64,000 nucleotides of DNA. It comes from an uncultured Bilophila sp. Its GTDB lineage: Bacteria; Desulfobacterota; Desulfovibrionia; Desulfovibrionales; Desulfovibrionaceae. Shown one piece after another: positions 51,763 to 61,644 of this stretch (within the stretch, counting starts at the first letter, position 1; each line of letters opens with the position of its first letter). Made by a program: the position numbers and the translations under genes. The notes below the pieces were generated by a model. The model worked only from the letters and a program-made list of their open reading frames with translations. It was not told where the DNA came from and did no database searches. Where the stretch lies: NCBI GenBank assembly GCA_902373525.1, contig CABKMN010000007.1, positions 25,056 through 89,055 on the forward strand, read 5' to 3'.

Positions 51763-53220
51763 ATGACGACGCTTCGCGAAGAGTTTTTTGCTTCAGTCAA
51801 CGTCAATATTGATATTCTTGAGCTGCTGCATTCAGGAATTGCCATCTTCAACCATCGGGCAAAACTTATGTTTGCCAACGCTACTTACAAAAAGATGTAT
51901 CGCCTTGATGATAATTGCATTGGTCTTGATGCAGTTGAGTTCTTTCTGACGGCGAAGCAGGGCATCCTTGAGGTACTGAAAACCGGGGAGGCAAATTCCT
52001 GCGCGTCCGTCTCTATAAACGGCTTGTATGGCGTGACGTACAGATGGCCCCTTCGAGATCGGGAAGGCCGGGTCGCCGGGTGCATGACGGAGAATATCTC
52101 TGTATCGCCCATGAAAGACAAGATACACGAAATGCAGAATATTATTGATGAACTGGAGAATTATAATAGTTTTTCCACAACGTTCTATCCTCGGCAGAGT
52201 ACGGAAATCGTCAGCTTTGATTCTATTGTGGGCGAGAGTTCCTCCATGCGTCTTCTCAAGGAAAAAGGAAAGCGCTTTGCCAGAAATAATGAACCTATTC
52301 TTATTCTTGGAGAAAACGGAACCGGTAAGGATTTGATCGCACAGGCCATTCATGCGGCCAGTTCACGGCATACCAAAAATTTTGTTGCCGTGAATTGTGC
52401 CGCCATTCCGCATGAACTTATGGAGTCGGAGTTGTTTGGTTACGAAGCCGGGGCGTTCACCGGCGCGAAAGCCTCCGGCAAGCAGGGGCAGTTTGAGCTG
52501 GCTGACGGGGGAACCATTTTTCTTGACGAGATAGGGGAAATGCCGCTTACCCTCCAAGCCAAGCTGCTGAGGGTGCTGGAAAACCACGAGATAAAAAAGC
52601 TGGGGGCGGCCAGTGCGCGTTATGTGGATTTTCGTTTGGTATCAGCTACGAACCGGAATTTGGAACAGATGGTGCAACAGGGAAAATTTCGCGAAGATTT
52701 GTACTATCGCCTGAATCTTTTTGATCTGGTTGTTCCTCCATTACGGGAACGCATTGCCGATATTCCGCTGTTGGCCTATTCTATTCTTTCCGGTCTGCTG
52801 GGACCGGAGCGCGGAAATTCCATCCGCATAGCAAAAGAGGTACTTTCCCTTTGCAGCACACACCCCTGGCGGGGAAATGTGCGAGAACTGCGTAATATTC
52901 TTACCTATGCCCTGTACTCCATGAAAGAATCGGAGTCGGTGTTATGCCTTCACCACTTGCCCGAGCGTTTTTTCCATAAGGTGGACAATGAGTTCCTGTG
53001 CAGCACGTTGATGGCCGGAGAAGAAGCCAAACAAAAAACTCCTTCACCGCGCGTTTCCTCGGAAACATTACTTGACAGCAGGTTGGAAACAGAGCGGAAA
53101 GCCATTTTGGAGGCTTTGGAAAAATCCGGAGGAAATAAAGTGAAGGCAGCCAAGATGCTGGGGATTGCGCGCAGTTACCTTTACAAAAAAATTGCCTCCC
53201 TTGGCATAGAAGCCCCATAA
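51763..53220 (+). CDS. Sigma-54 activator with PAS sensor, divergent from the GRE operon
   Basis: 485 residues from ATG 51763 (AAGGAG upstream; upstream in-frame codons are unlikely to be used). Residues about 10-125 form a PAS sensor (ILELLHSGIAIFNHRAKLMF). The AAA+ domain has Walker A ILGENGTGKD and the GAFTGA loop (YEAGAFTGAKASGK), so it should open sigma-54 promoters. A C-terminal Fis-type HTH (KAAKMLGIARSYLYKKIASL) binds DNA. No receiver domain, so it senses a ligand directly. The GRE substrate is the likely signal. Confidence 0.9.
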   Translation: MTTLREEFFASVNVNIDILELLHSGIAIFNHRAKLMFANATYKKMYRLDDNCIGLDAVEFFLTAKQGILEVLKTGEANSCASVSINGLYGVTYRWPLRDREGRVAGCMTENISVSPMKDKIHEMQNIIDELENYNSFSTTFYPRQSTEIVSFDSIVGESSSMRLLKEKGKRFARNNEPILILGENGTGKDLIAQAIHAASSRHTKNFVAVNCAAIPHELMESELFGYEAGAFTGAKASGKQGQFELADGGTIFLDEIGEMPLTLQAKLLRVLENHEIKKLGAASARYVDFRLVSATNRNLEQMVQQGKFREDLYYRLNLFDLVVPPLRERIADIPLLAYSILSGLLGPERGNSIRIAKEVLSLCSTHPWRGNVRELRNILTYALYSMKESESVLCLHHLPERFFHKVDNEFLCSTLMAGEEAKQKTPSPRVSSETLLDSRLETERKAILEALEKSGGNKVKAAKMLGIARSYLYKKIASLGIEAP

Positions 53221-53438
53221 GCAGACACATGAAAGGGGAGTCTTCCGAAAAATCTTATTTTATGAATAAAAACAAAGAAATATTTGATATAGAGTACGTT
53301 TTTTCATATATTCCTTTACGCCACAGAGGCATCAAGTTTCCCTTAGTTTATCGGAAGATTGCCAAATGGTAACTCAGTAATAAAAATTGACAAAACCTCC
53401 CTTCCCTCGGCCTAATTCCAGGACTAGTCGGTGAAAAT

Positions 53439-54317
53439 ATGAAAGTTGCCCATCTTGAAACTTTTGCAAAAGTGGCCTCAACAGGTAGCTTTACCCGTGC
53501 TGCCCATGAATTATTCACGACTCAGCCTACGGTGACCACCCATATTCAGTTGCTGGAGCAGGAACTGGGCTGCCAGTTGTTCAGGCGTTCAAAAAAACAG
53601 GTGTGTCTGACCGAAAACGGAAAAAATATATATCAAAAGGTCGAAGAAATTTTTCGGTTGATAGATGCTATCAAAAGCATGAATGTAAATAATGAATTGA
53701 CGGGAGTTTTAAATATAGCGGCTTCTTCTGTTATGGGCTCAAACTTTTTACCGCATGTTCTTCAAAAAGTTTTCTCTGAATACCCTAAGGTAAATATACA
53801 GCTAAGATTTGGAAATTCCCATTCTATCGCATCTTGGGTTGATGAGGGATTTGTAGATATAGGTTTCGCACCAATCTCCTCAGGTTTTCCCAGACTTGTT
53901 TTCACACCTCTCCTTGTAGAACCCTGTCTCTTAATTACAGGATGCAAAAAATATGAATATTACAAAGAGCGTTATGAAAGTGGAGAGTGCGCTAGCAGTG
54001 ATTTTATTATACGTGAAAAAGGAACAAAGCTTTATGAAGTTTCCATGCACTGGCTAAAAAAACAACCTTTTTATACTGAAATAAAACCACCACATATATT
54101 ATGGAATATTGAATCAATAAAAAATCTTGTCATCGAAGGAGCAGGTATTGCCATATTACCAAAATGCTCCGTAGAGAGATGTCTGCAGTATAATTTTGTA
54201 CAAGAGATTGCCAGTGATATGAAAGTAGGCAATATTACCTATTGTATGATTGAACGAAAAAATGAAAACTATAATAAAGTAGGTGCTATGTTTCGAGAAT
54301 TCCTTTTGAACAAATAA
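53439..54317 (+). CDS. LysR-family regulator
   Basis: 292 residues. The N-terminal HTH (FTRAAHELFTTQPTVTTHIQ) is followed by the LysR ligand-binding domain (VLNIAASSVMGSNFLPHVLQ, and IVIEGAGIAILPKCSVERC near the end). It converges with the transporter operon at 54.5-58.7 kb; its control of that operon is inferred from nearness only. AT-richer than the core genome. Confidence 0.88.
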   Translation: MKVAHLETFAKVASTGSFTRAAHELFTTQPTVTTHIQLLEQELGCQLFRRSKKQVCLTENGKNIYQKVEEIFRLIDAIKSMNVNNELTGVLNIAASSVMGSNFLPHVLQKVFSEYPKVNIQLRFGNSHSIASWVDEGFVDIGFAPISSGFPRLVFTPLLVEPCLLITGCKKYEYYKERYESGECASSDFIIREKGTKLYEVSMHWLKKQPFYTEIKPPHILWNIESIKNLVIEGAGIAILPKCSVERCLQYNFVQEIASDMKVGNITYCMIERKNENYNKVGAMFREFLLNK

Positions 54318-54469
54318 CGTTCTGAAAAAAGTGTTTTTTTCCAACTGTAGGGCGTGTTTAATGACGTAAATGATGGACGGTGACAGCACACTTGTCGTCG
54401 CCACGGGGCACGCCGTGAGAATGAGGAAAGAGGCTCATCCGTTTCATGTGGCGTTTGGAAAGTTAAAAC

Positions 54470-54509
54470 GGGGTATGCATGAGATACCTCAGCATCCCAT
54501 GCATACCCC
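54470..54509. terminator. Bidirectional terminator between lysR and the TTT operon
   Basis: GGGGTATGCATG pairs perfectly with CATGCATACCCC around 16 bases. Confidence 0.75.
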
Positions 54510-54545
54510 TGTTTGAAGCTTTTTGAAAGGGACGAGTGCTGCCCC

Positions 54546-55619
54546 TTAGTGCGCCCTTTGTATCTTTGCGATAACGGCATCAGTTATTTCGGTGGTGCTT
54601 GCCGTCCCGCCTAGATCATGGCCCAAGAAACGGCCTTCTCCGGTTACCTTCCTTATGGCATCCACGATAAGCTCCGCAGCATCCTTGTGTCCAAGGAAAT
54701 CCAGCATCATGGCACCGGTCCAGATCATGGCGATGGGATCGGCTATACCTTGCCCCATGATGTCGGGGGCCGAACCGTGGACGGGTTCAAACATGGAAGG
54801 AAACTTCCGTTCAGGGTTGATGTTCCCGCTGGGAGACAGGCCAAGGCTGCCCGTGATCGCCCCCCCGATATCGGTAAGGATGTCGCCAAACATATTGGAG
54901 GCCACAGCGACGTCAACGCTTTCAGGCTTGAGCACCAGACGTGCTGCCATGGCGTCTACCAGCATGTGCTCCGTGCTTACGTCAGGGAATTCTTTGGCTA
55001 CACGTGCGAAACATTCATCCCATAATGTAAGGGTATACCGTTGCGCATTGGATTTCGTCACGCAAATGAGATGCTTTTTCCTCGATTGTGCCAGCTTGAA
55101 TGCATAACGAATAGTGCGTTCCGCACCAATCTTCGTAAAGACCGATGTTTCCAGCGCCAATTCAAAGGGTTGGCCAGGATGACATCTGCCGCCAGCGCCG
55201 GAATATTCGCCTTCCGTATTTTCTCTTACGATGACAAAATCGATATCTCCGGACTTCTTACCCCCCAGAGGGCTTTTTACACCTGGCAGCAAATACCCCG
55301 GGCGTAAGCAGATATACTGATCAAATTCCAACCGGATTTTGATCAACAGCCCATGCAGGGAAACATGATCCGGTACTTGTGCCGGAAGTCCGACCGCACC
55401 AAAATAGATAGCATCAAAAGGTCGCAAGATATCAATGCCGTTTGAGGGCATCATACTGCCATTTTTGAGGTAATAGTCACACCCCCAAGGGAAATATTCA
55501 TAGTTCAACTTGAAGTCACCAGCCACTTCACTGACGGCCTCAAGCACACGTACACCTTCTGGCGTCACTTCCTGCCCAATGCCATCCCCTGGGATAACAG
55601 CAATTTTATACTCTTTCAT
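54546..55619 (-). CDS. Tartrate/D-malate dehydrogenase-like (isocitrate/isopropylmalate dehydrogenase family)
   Basis: 357 residues. PGDGIGQEVTPEG starts the family fold. The substrate helix is LHGLLIKIRLEFDQYICLRP, followed by VRENTEGEYSG. The metal and cofactor blocks are ASNMFGDILTDIGGAITGSL, then FEPVHGSAPDIMGQG. The sequence is of the TtuC/DmlA type rather than leucine-pathway LeuB, and it sits with a tricarboxylate-type transporter, which fits catabolism of a hydroxy-dicarboxylate. The exact substrate is not provable here. Confidence 0.85.
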   Translation of the reverse strand: MKEYKIAVIPGDGIGQEVTPEGVRVLEAVSEVAGDFKLNYEYFPWGCDYYLKNGSMMPSNGIDILRPFDAIYFGAVGLPAQVPDHVSLHGLLIKIRLEFDQYICLRPGYLLPGVKSPLGGKKSGDIDFVIVRENTEGEYSGAGGRCHPGQPFELALETSVFTKIGAERTIRYAFKLAQSRKKHLICVTKSNAQRYTLTLWDECFARVAKEFPDVSTEHMLVDAMAARLVLKPESVDVAVASNMFGDILTDIGGAITGSLGLSPSGNINPERKFPSMFEPVHGSAPDIMGQGIADPIAMIWTGAMMLDFLGHKDAAELIVDAIRKVTGEGRFLGHDLGGTASTTEITDAVIAKIQRAH

Positions 55620-55703
55620 AAATATTATCCTTTAAGTGTTAAGGTTTCACTATTCACAGTAAGTTCATAAATACTGTGTGACTTTCATATGTCTGTAACA
55701 AGT

Positions 55704-56162
55704 CTAAAATGTTAATATTCCAGCAGGAAGTGTGACTCCAAGATACTGTACAAATACATAGTAAAAGAACACTACTGTGCAAATGGAGCCAGCCGCATTA
55801 ATAAATATATTTTTAGGGGAGCGAGTTTCTTTAGGCATATACAAAATCTGCAAACCGAAAACACTGGCAAAACTTGTCGCGACGAATCCGATCGGTTCAA
55901 GAAGCAATACCCATAGGATTCCTACAAGCATGACTACAATCATGGTTTTATTAATTTGAAAGATAGGTTTATTGATCCTCGTCGGGCGCACAAAACCCTT
56001 GACCAGTATGACACCTCCCAATATGGCGAGGATGGGCAACATTTTTTCAGGAAAGAACAATGCGAACATGGAGAAATCTTCACCAAGCTGGAAGAAGAAA
56101 AATGCTGCTATCGCCAAAATGGATATGCCACCAAGAATATCGATATTGAGCTTATTTTTCAT
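55704..56162 (-). CDS. TctB-type small membrane subunit of a tripartite tricarboxylate transporter
   Basis: 152 residues with four membrane helices (IDILGGISILAIAAFFFFQL first, then KMLPILAILGGVILVKGFV). It lies between the dehydrogenase-like gene and TctA, separated by three bases from the latter. TctB is the short membrane partner of TctA. Confidence 0.85.
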   Translation of the reverse strand: MKNKLNIDILGGISILAIAAFFFFQLGEDFSMFALFFPEKMLPILAILGGVILVKGFVRPTRINKPIFQINKTMIVVMLVGILWVLLLEPIGFVATSFASVFGLQILYMPKETRSPKNIFINAAGSICTVVFFYYVFVQYLGVTLPAGILTF

Positions 56163-56165
56163 GGC

Positions 56166-57689
56166 TCACCTCAGCGCCGCTGCATTCCGGCTTTTCTTCA
56201 GCACCCGTTTGATGAGCGGCCAACAGACGGAAAGTAGGCATAGTGCAATAAGAATGACGCAAATAGGACGCATGAAGAATATCAGCCAAGGATAGTCGGC
56301 ACTGACGGCTCCGCCCATAAGCAACCCCTGCACAAAACCGCGTTCGGCGATGGGACCAAGGATAAGGCCGAGCACAATGGGCCCTGGATCAAACTCCAGT
56401 TCTTTCAAATAGTAGCCCAAGAGGCCGCTTGCAAACATGAGAATGACGTCCATACTGTTGTTGCGGATGGCATAGGAGCCCATGACCGTAAGCAACATAA
56501 TGCCGGGAATGAGGCAACGCGACGGAATGCTGACGACCAGACGGAAGATATATTTGCCTGCCAACATACCGAAGACAGCCATCAGAATATTACAGACAAA
56601 GAAGGATGTCATGAAGGCATAGGTAATATCGCCATTTTTGCTGAACAACTCGGGACCGGGCTGGATACCTTGCATGAGCAGGGCACCGAAGATGATGGCC
56701 GCTGGCGGAGAACCGGGAATCCCCATGGTCAACAAAGGAACGAGGGCACCTTCCACGGTAGCATTGTTTGCGGATTCGGTAGCCACGACGCCTTGAGGGT
56801 TACCTTTGCCGAAGGACTGCGGATCTTTGGCGGCACGTTTCGCTTCATTGTAGGCAACAATATTCGAGATATTGCCACCCGCCCCCGGAAGTATACCTAT
56901 GAGAGCACCAAGAACCGAAGAACGCAGAGTATTGCCCATGTGGCATACAACATTGCGCCAAGCGTCGACAAGGGCCTGTTTGCTGCCCTGTACCTTGCCC
57001 ACGATCATTTGTTTTTGATTCGGGTCGGCGGCCATGCGGAAAACTTCGGGGATGCAGAAGAACCCTATGAGGACAGAGACAAGCTCAACGCCGCCCTGCA
57101 AGGAAACCAGCCCCATATTGAAACGAATATCGCCGCCTATCGGAGCCATGCCTATCATGCTGATCATGATGCCGATGAGTCCCCCAGTAAAACCTTTGAG
57201 CATGGACTCATTAGACAGGCTGGCAATAATGGTAAGCCCGAATACGGCCATCCAAAAGAATTCCGGAGGACCGAAACTTAAAGAAACTTTGGCCAGCGGC
57301 AGGGCAAAAAGAATAAGGATGACCGTACCAATGACGCCGCCGAAACTGGATGCAATCGACGCCGTATACAGAGCTTCCTCACCCCGACCGCTACGTGCCA
57401 TGGGATAGCCGTCGAAACAAGTCGCTATGGAAGAAGGTGTTCCGGGGGTATTAAGTAGAATGGCGGAAAACGCTCCGCCAAAGATGGTGGAAGCATACAG
57501 TGCGCCGATGGTGACCAGACCAGGTATGGTATCCATGGTAAAAGTGAACGGCACCATCAGAGCAACGGCCATCGTTGCGGAAAAACCAGGCAGAGCTCCC
57601 GCTATGATTCCCAGAAATATGGCTACACTCATGAAAAGCATATTCTGGAGAGTGAATACATTGTCTATCGCTGTGAATAAAATATCCAT
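56166..57689 (-). CDS. TctA-type large membrane subunit
   Basis: 507 residues from ATG 57689 (AGGAGACTT upstream), about 12 helices. GIIAGALPGFSATMAVALMV and AILLNTPGTPSSIATCFDGY are TctA signature blocks. It forms the translocation path of the tripartite tricarboxylate transporter, driven by ion gradient. Confidence 0.92.
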   Translation of the reverse strand: MDILFTAIDNVFTLQNMLFMSVAIFLGIIAGALPGFSATMAVALMVPFTFTMDTIPGLVTIGALYASTIFGGAFSAILLNTPGTPSSIATCFDGYPMARSGRGEEALYTASIASSFGGVIGTVILILFALPLAKVSLSFGPPEFFWMAVFGLTIIASLSNESMLKGFTGGLIGIMISMIGMAPIGGDIRFNMGLVSLQGGVELVSVLIGFFCIPEVFRMAADPNQKQMIVGKVQGSKQALVDAWRNVVCHMGNTLRSSVLGALIGILPGAGGNISNIVAYNEAKRAAKDPQSFGKGNPQGVVATESANNATVEGALVPLLTMGIPGSPPAAIIFGALLMQGIQPGPELFSKNGDITYAFMTSFFVCNILMAVFGMLAGKYIFRLVVSIPSRCLIPGIMLLTVMGSYAIRNNSMDVILMFASGLLGYYLKELEFDPGPIVLGLILGPIAERGFVQGLLMGGAVSADYPWLIFFMRPICVILIALCLLSVCWPLIKRVLKKSRNAAALR

Positions 57690-57766
57690 AGAAGTCTCCT
57701 GAATGGTAGAAAGGGAGGAGAGCATACCGTCTTCCAGCCATTCGGCACGCTCTCCATTCAAGGGGA

Positions 57767-58723
57767 CTACTTGCTAATATCCGTAAGAATCATTTTGTAT
57801 TCTTCAGTTTTTTCAGCAAGGAATTCAGCACTCTGCTTAGGGTTCATATCAAGAAGCGTCATGCCCATGTTCGCTGCTTTCTTAGCAAACTCAGGTTCGG
57901 CATTGATCTTGGCACACGCCTGGTACAGTTTTTCCACCACAGAATCGGGAGTTGACGGAGGCACTGCAAGACCTCTAAAGGAACCTTCTACAATGTTATA
58001 GCCCAGCTCCTTAAAAGTAGGAGCGTCAATATTGGGATCACGCTCTTCAGATGCAATGGCCAGCACGCGCATATCCTTTGTGTACTGGGAATACCCCGAC
58101 GTGAAGGCCATGATGGCGGTAACATGCTTCCCCAAAAGAGCAATCGGCAGATCTGAAGTACCGGGGAAGGGGACATACGGGATATTGAGCCCAGCCTGCT
58201 TATTCAGCATAACGGAAGCAATGTGCCCGGAAGTACCGTTGCCACAAGCCCCGATAATAACACTGCCGGGCTTTTCCTTGGCTGCTTTGATGAGATCATC
58301 CAACGTCTTATAGGGGCTGTCGGTGCGCACGGCGAGAACGCAGGGAGTGACGTGGAAAAGCATGACAGGCTTAAGCTCTTCTGTCTTGTAACCGGCATTT
58401 TTACGCTGCAAAGGCTGCAAAATGATGTGAGGCAGATTGATACCGGCGGTATAATGCCCAGTTGCAGGACTGTTGACCAGTTCACTCCAAGCCAGAGCAC
58501 CACCTGCGCCGACCTTGTAACTCACCACGACTTTTTGCCCAAGCTCCTTTTCCAGATAAGGCTGCTGCAAACGGGCGAATAGATCGGACTCTCCTCCCGC
58601 ACTAAAGGGGATCAAATAGTTGATAGGCTCGTTTTTAGGAAATTGTGCCTCTTCAGCAAGCGAAAAGTTTGAGGTCAACAGCAACAGAGAACAGCAGGTA
58701 AAGGCCATAAGCAACTTTTTCAT
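57767..58723 (-). CDS. TctC-type periplasmic solute-binding protein
   Basis: 318 residues. A signal peptide (LLMAFTCCSLLLLTSNFSLA) is followed by the Bug/TctC fold: PINYLIPFSAGGESDLFARL and LPIALLGKHVTAIMAFTSGY. First gene of the operon tctC-tctA-tctB-dehydrogenase. Binds the substrate in the periplasm; by context a hydroxy-dicarboxylate or tricarboxylate. Confidence 0.9.
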   Translation of the reverse strand: MKKLLMAFTCCSLLLLTSNFSLAEEAQFPKNEPINYLIPFSAGGESDLFARLQQPYLEKELGQKVVVSYKVGAGGALAWSELVNSPATGHYTAGINLPHIILQPLQRKNAGYKTEELKPVMLFHVTPCVLAVRTDSPYKTLDDLIKAAKEKPGSVIIGACGNGTSGHIASVMLNKQAGLNIPYVPFPGTSDLPIALLGKHVTAIMAFTSGYSQYTKDMRVLAIASEERDPNIDAPTFKELGYNIVEGSFRGLAVPPSTPDSVVEKLYQACAKINAEPEFAKKAANMGMTLLDMNPKQSAEFLAEKTEEYKMILTDISK

Positions 58724-58971
58724 AACATCTCCTCTACTAAAAAGTTGATAATGCTACTGGACGTCCCTTTTATCAAATGATCATATGTTTATGCTAATAA
58801 AGTTCATACTGGCATGTTCTCTTTTTTACAAATCGGAAATTCATATCAGAAACATCAAAAAAATAAATGTGTCATGCGGGGACACTCGAAACCAACCGCC
58901 AAACGATAGGTCTTGATCTGATATTTTTTACAGGTTCAAAGAGGAGATACGAGGGGTAGGGAGGTTACTTC

Positions 58972-59623
58972 ATGCGTATACCTAGACTTGCCGAAAGCCT
59001 ATTAGAGCGTTTCAAGCTTCGCTCACCTTGTTTTTACGATGTTCTCTGGGCGATGAAAGGCGCGTTGTCAGCGGCAACCGGCATAGGCTTGACTAGAAGG
59101 ATACATCTAAAGAATACAGTCGGCATAAGGCTCTGTACAATCATTTTATTAGGAGGAGCAAAAAGGGTGTTTCAAGAAAATTTTCACTGAGTTGTCAAAA
59201 CAGGGACCGTTAGCTGGTTCCCCGATGATTGCATGCACCTCATCCCGCACAGTGGAAAGCCTACTCAAAAAGGGGATTTCCACATCTTCTAGGCCAAACA
59301 AAAGGAGGGTTGAATTTCAAAGGACAGCTCAGCGATTACAAGGGAGTTTTCAGCACTTTTCTTCAGGATAGCAGCATCGTTGCAGTGAGCAGGTATGACC
59401 CAGCCTAGTTTCGGATCTCCCTGAAAGCTAAAAGAATGATGGCCTGTAATCTACTAGAAAAATTAGAAAAGAAGCGTTCCTTTTCGATAAAGCACTGTAT
59501 AAACGTAGGTGCCTAAAAATGCTGAAGGATTGGCGGCGTATCACAACCCATTATGCTCATTGTGCCCATACCTTTTTCTTAGTCATATGTTTTGCTTTAT
59601 TGTCCTCTTCTGTCTCCGTTTAA
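58972..59623 (+). pseudogene. IS5-family (IS427-type) transposase, heavily decayed
   Basis: Pieces of an IS427-like transposase are readable in several frames: YNHFIRRSKKGV, then FDKALYKRRCLKMLKDWRRI and HCAHTFFLVICFALL near 59500-59620. The last block is the C-terminus, and the full copy at the right edge has the related KDWRRIAMRYDRCAHTFFS. Several frame breaks make it inactive. The 5' boundary is vague. Confidence 0.6.
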
Positions 59624-59626
59624 TCA

Positions 59627-60031
59627 TTATCCCTTGTTGATAATTTGAAGAGCAGCAGCGTCCGACATACGTATAAAACCATGTTTTTCATAAAAAGATG
59701 CATTACGTTCTTCTTCAGGCATAACTTCAATGTACAGATAACTTTTATACTTTTCTTTTATGTGGTTCAGCATACTTCCAGCTATTCCACGTCCCTGATA
59801 TTCGGAGCGTACCAGAACATAATGGATATAAGCCAACATTTCTCCGTCATCCAATACTCGGAGCAAGCCAATCAGAAGTTGACCGTCCCATGTCGTCATC
59901 ACTGTGGAGGAGTTCATCAGAGCTCTGTATAATCTGCTGGGATACTGACCGGATATCCAACCTACAAACAGGAACAAAGATTCTACATCGTCCTGGCGAA
60001 AACATTTTTCTTCCGTAAAATTTATGGTCAT
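59627..60031 (-). CDS. GNAT-family acetyltransferase
   Basis: 134 residues. The acetyl-CoA site is VLVRSEYQGRGIAGSMLNHI, with the Q/RxxGxG/A motif (QGRGIAGS). The C-terminal NASFYEKHGFIRMSD is also typical. The substrate is unknown. It follows the HxlR regulator by two bases, so the two are one transcription unit. Confidence 0.85.
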   Translation of the reverse strand: MTINFTEEKCFRQDDVESLFLFVGWISGQYPSRLYRALMNSSTVMTTWDGQLLIGLLRVLDDGEMLAYIHYVLVRSEYQGRGIAGSMLNHIKEKYKSYLYIEVMPEEERNASFYEKHGFIRMSDAAALQIINKG

Positions 60032-60033
60032 AT

Positions 60034-60423
60034 CTAAAACCTATTTTCCGCCGTGTAGTCACATTTCCTGCATTGAGCGATGCTTAGTCCGCTAACTTCT
60101 TTGTGATAGGCTCCTGACCATCGACAGATATTCTGTAGTATGGGTACTACGGAACTTCCTTTTTCCGTAAGACTGTATTCCACGCGAGGGGGAATTTCAT
60201 CGAACTGCACACGCTTTACCATTCCGTCGGCAATCAGCTCCTTCAGATTTTGGGCAAGCACAGCATCGGTGATATTCGTCATTTCTTCCCTTAACTTACC
60301 GTAGCGCAGTGTGTCCTGGTGAGCCAACACACAGATAATACGTGACTTCCATTTCCCGCCAAACACATCCAGCCCGTATTCCAGCGGGCAGCGGATATCC
60401 TTTTCCAATTTGGTTTGATACAT
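60034..60423 (-). CDS. HxlR-family transcriptional regulator
   Basis: 129 residues. CPLEYGLDVFGGKWKSRIIC is the HxlR signature with the Cys often used as a redox or electrophile sensor. The winged HTH follows (LREEMTNITDAVLAQNLKEL). A CRKC pair near the C-terminus is an added potential metal or redox site. It faces a palindrome at 60499-60523 and a divergent small gene. Confidence 0.88.
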   Translation of the reverse strand: MYQTKLEKDIRCPLEYGLDVFGGKWKSRIICVLAHQDTLRYGKLREEMTNITDAVLAQNLKELIADGMVKRVQFDEIPPRVEYSLTEKGSSVVPILQNICRWSGAYHKEVSGLSIAQCRKCDYTAENRF

Positions 60424-60498
60424 GAGTTTCCTCTGTCTGAATCAGATGTCGAATAGGGGCATCCTATGCAGACATGCCACCGTCGGCAAGTTACTATG

Positions 60499-60523
60499 AA
60501 ATTTATGAGTAACTCATAAATTT
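60499..60523. promoter_or_regulatory. Perfect palindrome, likely HxlR operator
   Basis: AAATTTATGAG, TAA, CTCATAAATTT: 11-base perfect inverted repeat with a three-base centre, between the divergent HxlR gene and the 60615 gene. Confidence 0.65.
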
Positions 60524-60614
60524 GCTGATGTCTTTTCTTTTGCCAGTAACCGTCTATTCTTTTCCCATCCGGCGAGAAAAATCGTCAACATCGTATTATC
60601 ACAGGAGTTTCATC

Positions 60615-60905
60615 ATGGAAGTCAAGGCCTATCTCGAAATCACCATGCGGATCGATAACGTCAACCGCCCTGCGGCAGCCAAGGTCTATACCGACTACCG
60701 CGCTCCCTTTTTGAACACTATTGAAGGCGCTCTCACGAAAGAGCTGCTCATTCGTGATGAGGATGTGCAGGTTCTTCACGGTTTCGACACGGTTGAACAC
60801 GCCGCTGCCTATTTGAACAGCGAACTCTTCAATGCCGATGTCGTTAAGGGACTCAAGCCCCTCTGGAGCGCCGAACCCGATGTGAAAATTTACACCGTAG
60901 CGTAA
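60615..60905 (+). CDS. Small uncharacterised protein, divergent from HxlR gene
   Basis: 96 residues from ATG 60615 (AGGAG upstream). Alternating strand and helix pattern (EVKAYLEITMRIDNVNRPAA, then DVQVLHGFDTVEHAAAYLNS) suggests a small dimeric alpha/beta-barrel-type fold, perhaps an antibiotic-biosynthesis-monooxygenase-like protein. No catalytic motif. Probable target of the HxlR regulator. Confidence 0.65.
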   Translation: MEVKAYLEITMRIDNVNRPAAAKVYTDYRAPFLNTIEGALTKELLIRDEDVQVLHGFDTVEHAAAYLNSELFNADVVKGLKPLWSAEPDVKIYTVA

Positions 60906-61007
60906 ATTTTTGCTGCCCAAGAGGGGCATAGCGTGAAAAACTGTATGACCACTTGTATACCCATTTTCTTGCAGATCCATTTCAAACTACACGCCGTGGA
61001 TCATATA

Positions 61008-61033
61008 CCCCGTTGAGTAGATACTCAGCGGGG
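61008..61033 (+). terminator. Terminator-like hairpin
   Basis: CCCCGTTGAGTA pairs with TACTCAGCGGGG (one G-T pair) around GA, followed by TTTCT. Confidence 0.75.
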
Positions 61034-61083
61034 TTTCTCTATAATGGGAGACTAAAAATTGCCTGCCATGATAAATCCCATAG

Positions 61084-61380
61084 CTAGAGTTCCGTTTTTT
61101 CACCACCATTATCTGGCTCCTGCCAAGAAAATTTTTTCTGATAAGACGGAAGGAATACTCCGGCAGTCAGACATAGCCCGCTGATGAGCCAGCCGGAGAG
61201 CATGCCCGGCGCCCCGAAGTGAAGATTACGGCAAACATGGATGCTGGCATCGGGAAAGGCGTTCAGGAATCTTCTATAATTTTTCCAGAGGAATATCAGG
61301 GGATCGAATGGAGGGCGCAGGATTCGCATCGGCTTCGGGCTTTGCTTTTGTCGGTTTTTTGTGGGGTTGGGATGCTCCAT
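61084..61380 (-). CDS. Possible small membrane protein of a mobile element
   Basis: 98 residues. One clear hydrophobic helix (GMLSGWLISGLCLTAGVFLP) lies in the C-terminal half. Its start lies inside the preceding gene in another frame, an overlap seen in conjugation modules. No ribosome site stands out. Low-moderate confidence. Confidence 0.4.
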   Translation of the reverse strand: MEHPNPTKNRQKQSPKPMRILRPPFDPLIFLWKNYRRFLNAFPDASIHVCRNLHFGAPGMLSGWLISGLCLTAGVFLPSYQKKFSWQEPDNGGEKTEL

Positions 61381-61639
61381 TCTCCATCTTCAGAATTTTT
61401 TCCGTAAGGTAAGCTGGAATAATGATGCCCGCGTTTTTCAGCATCATACTCAGTTCCTGTGGCGTGTAGCCTTTCTTGAAGGCTTTGCGAAACTCCTTCT
61501 CCAGTATTCCGGCAGCTTCCTCTCGTGTTTTTCTGTTGTCTTTGATCGGCAGCTCGTTGAGCAGCCTTTGGGCTTGCCTGATTTGTTCCGGTCGTATTCC
61601 GGCCCGGTAGTACTGGAAAGTTCGTCGGGTAATTACCAA
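61274..61639 (-). CDS. Mobilisation-type accessory protein
   Basis: 121 residues. The segment FKKGYTPQELSMMLKNAGII and the helical N-terminus (IRPEQIRQAQRLLNELPIKD) resemble small plasmid mobilisation proteins that bind DNA next to a relaxase. The adjoining plus-strand gene is a relaxase/primase remnant, which supports a plasmid or conjugative origin. Family not certain. Confidence 0.45.
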   Translation of the reverse strand: MVITRRTFQYYRAGIRPEQIRQAQRLLNELPIKDNRKTREEAAGILEKEFRKAFKKGYTPQELSMMLKNAGIIIPAYLTEKILKMENGASQPHKKPTKAKPEADANPAPSIRSPDIPLEKL

Positions 61640-61644
61640 TGCCT

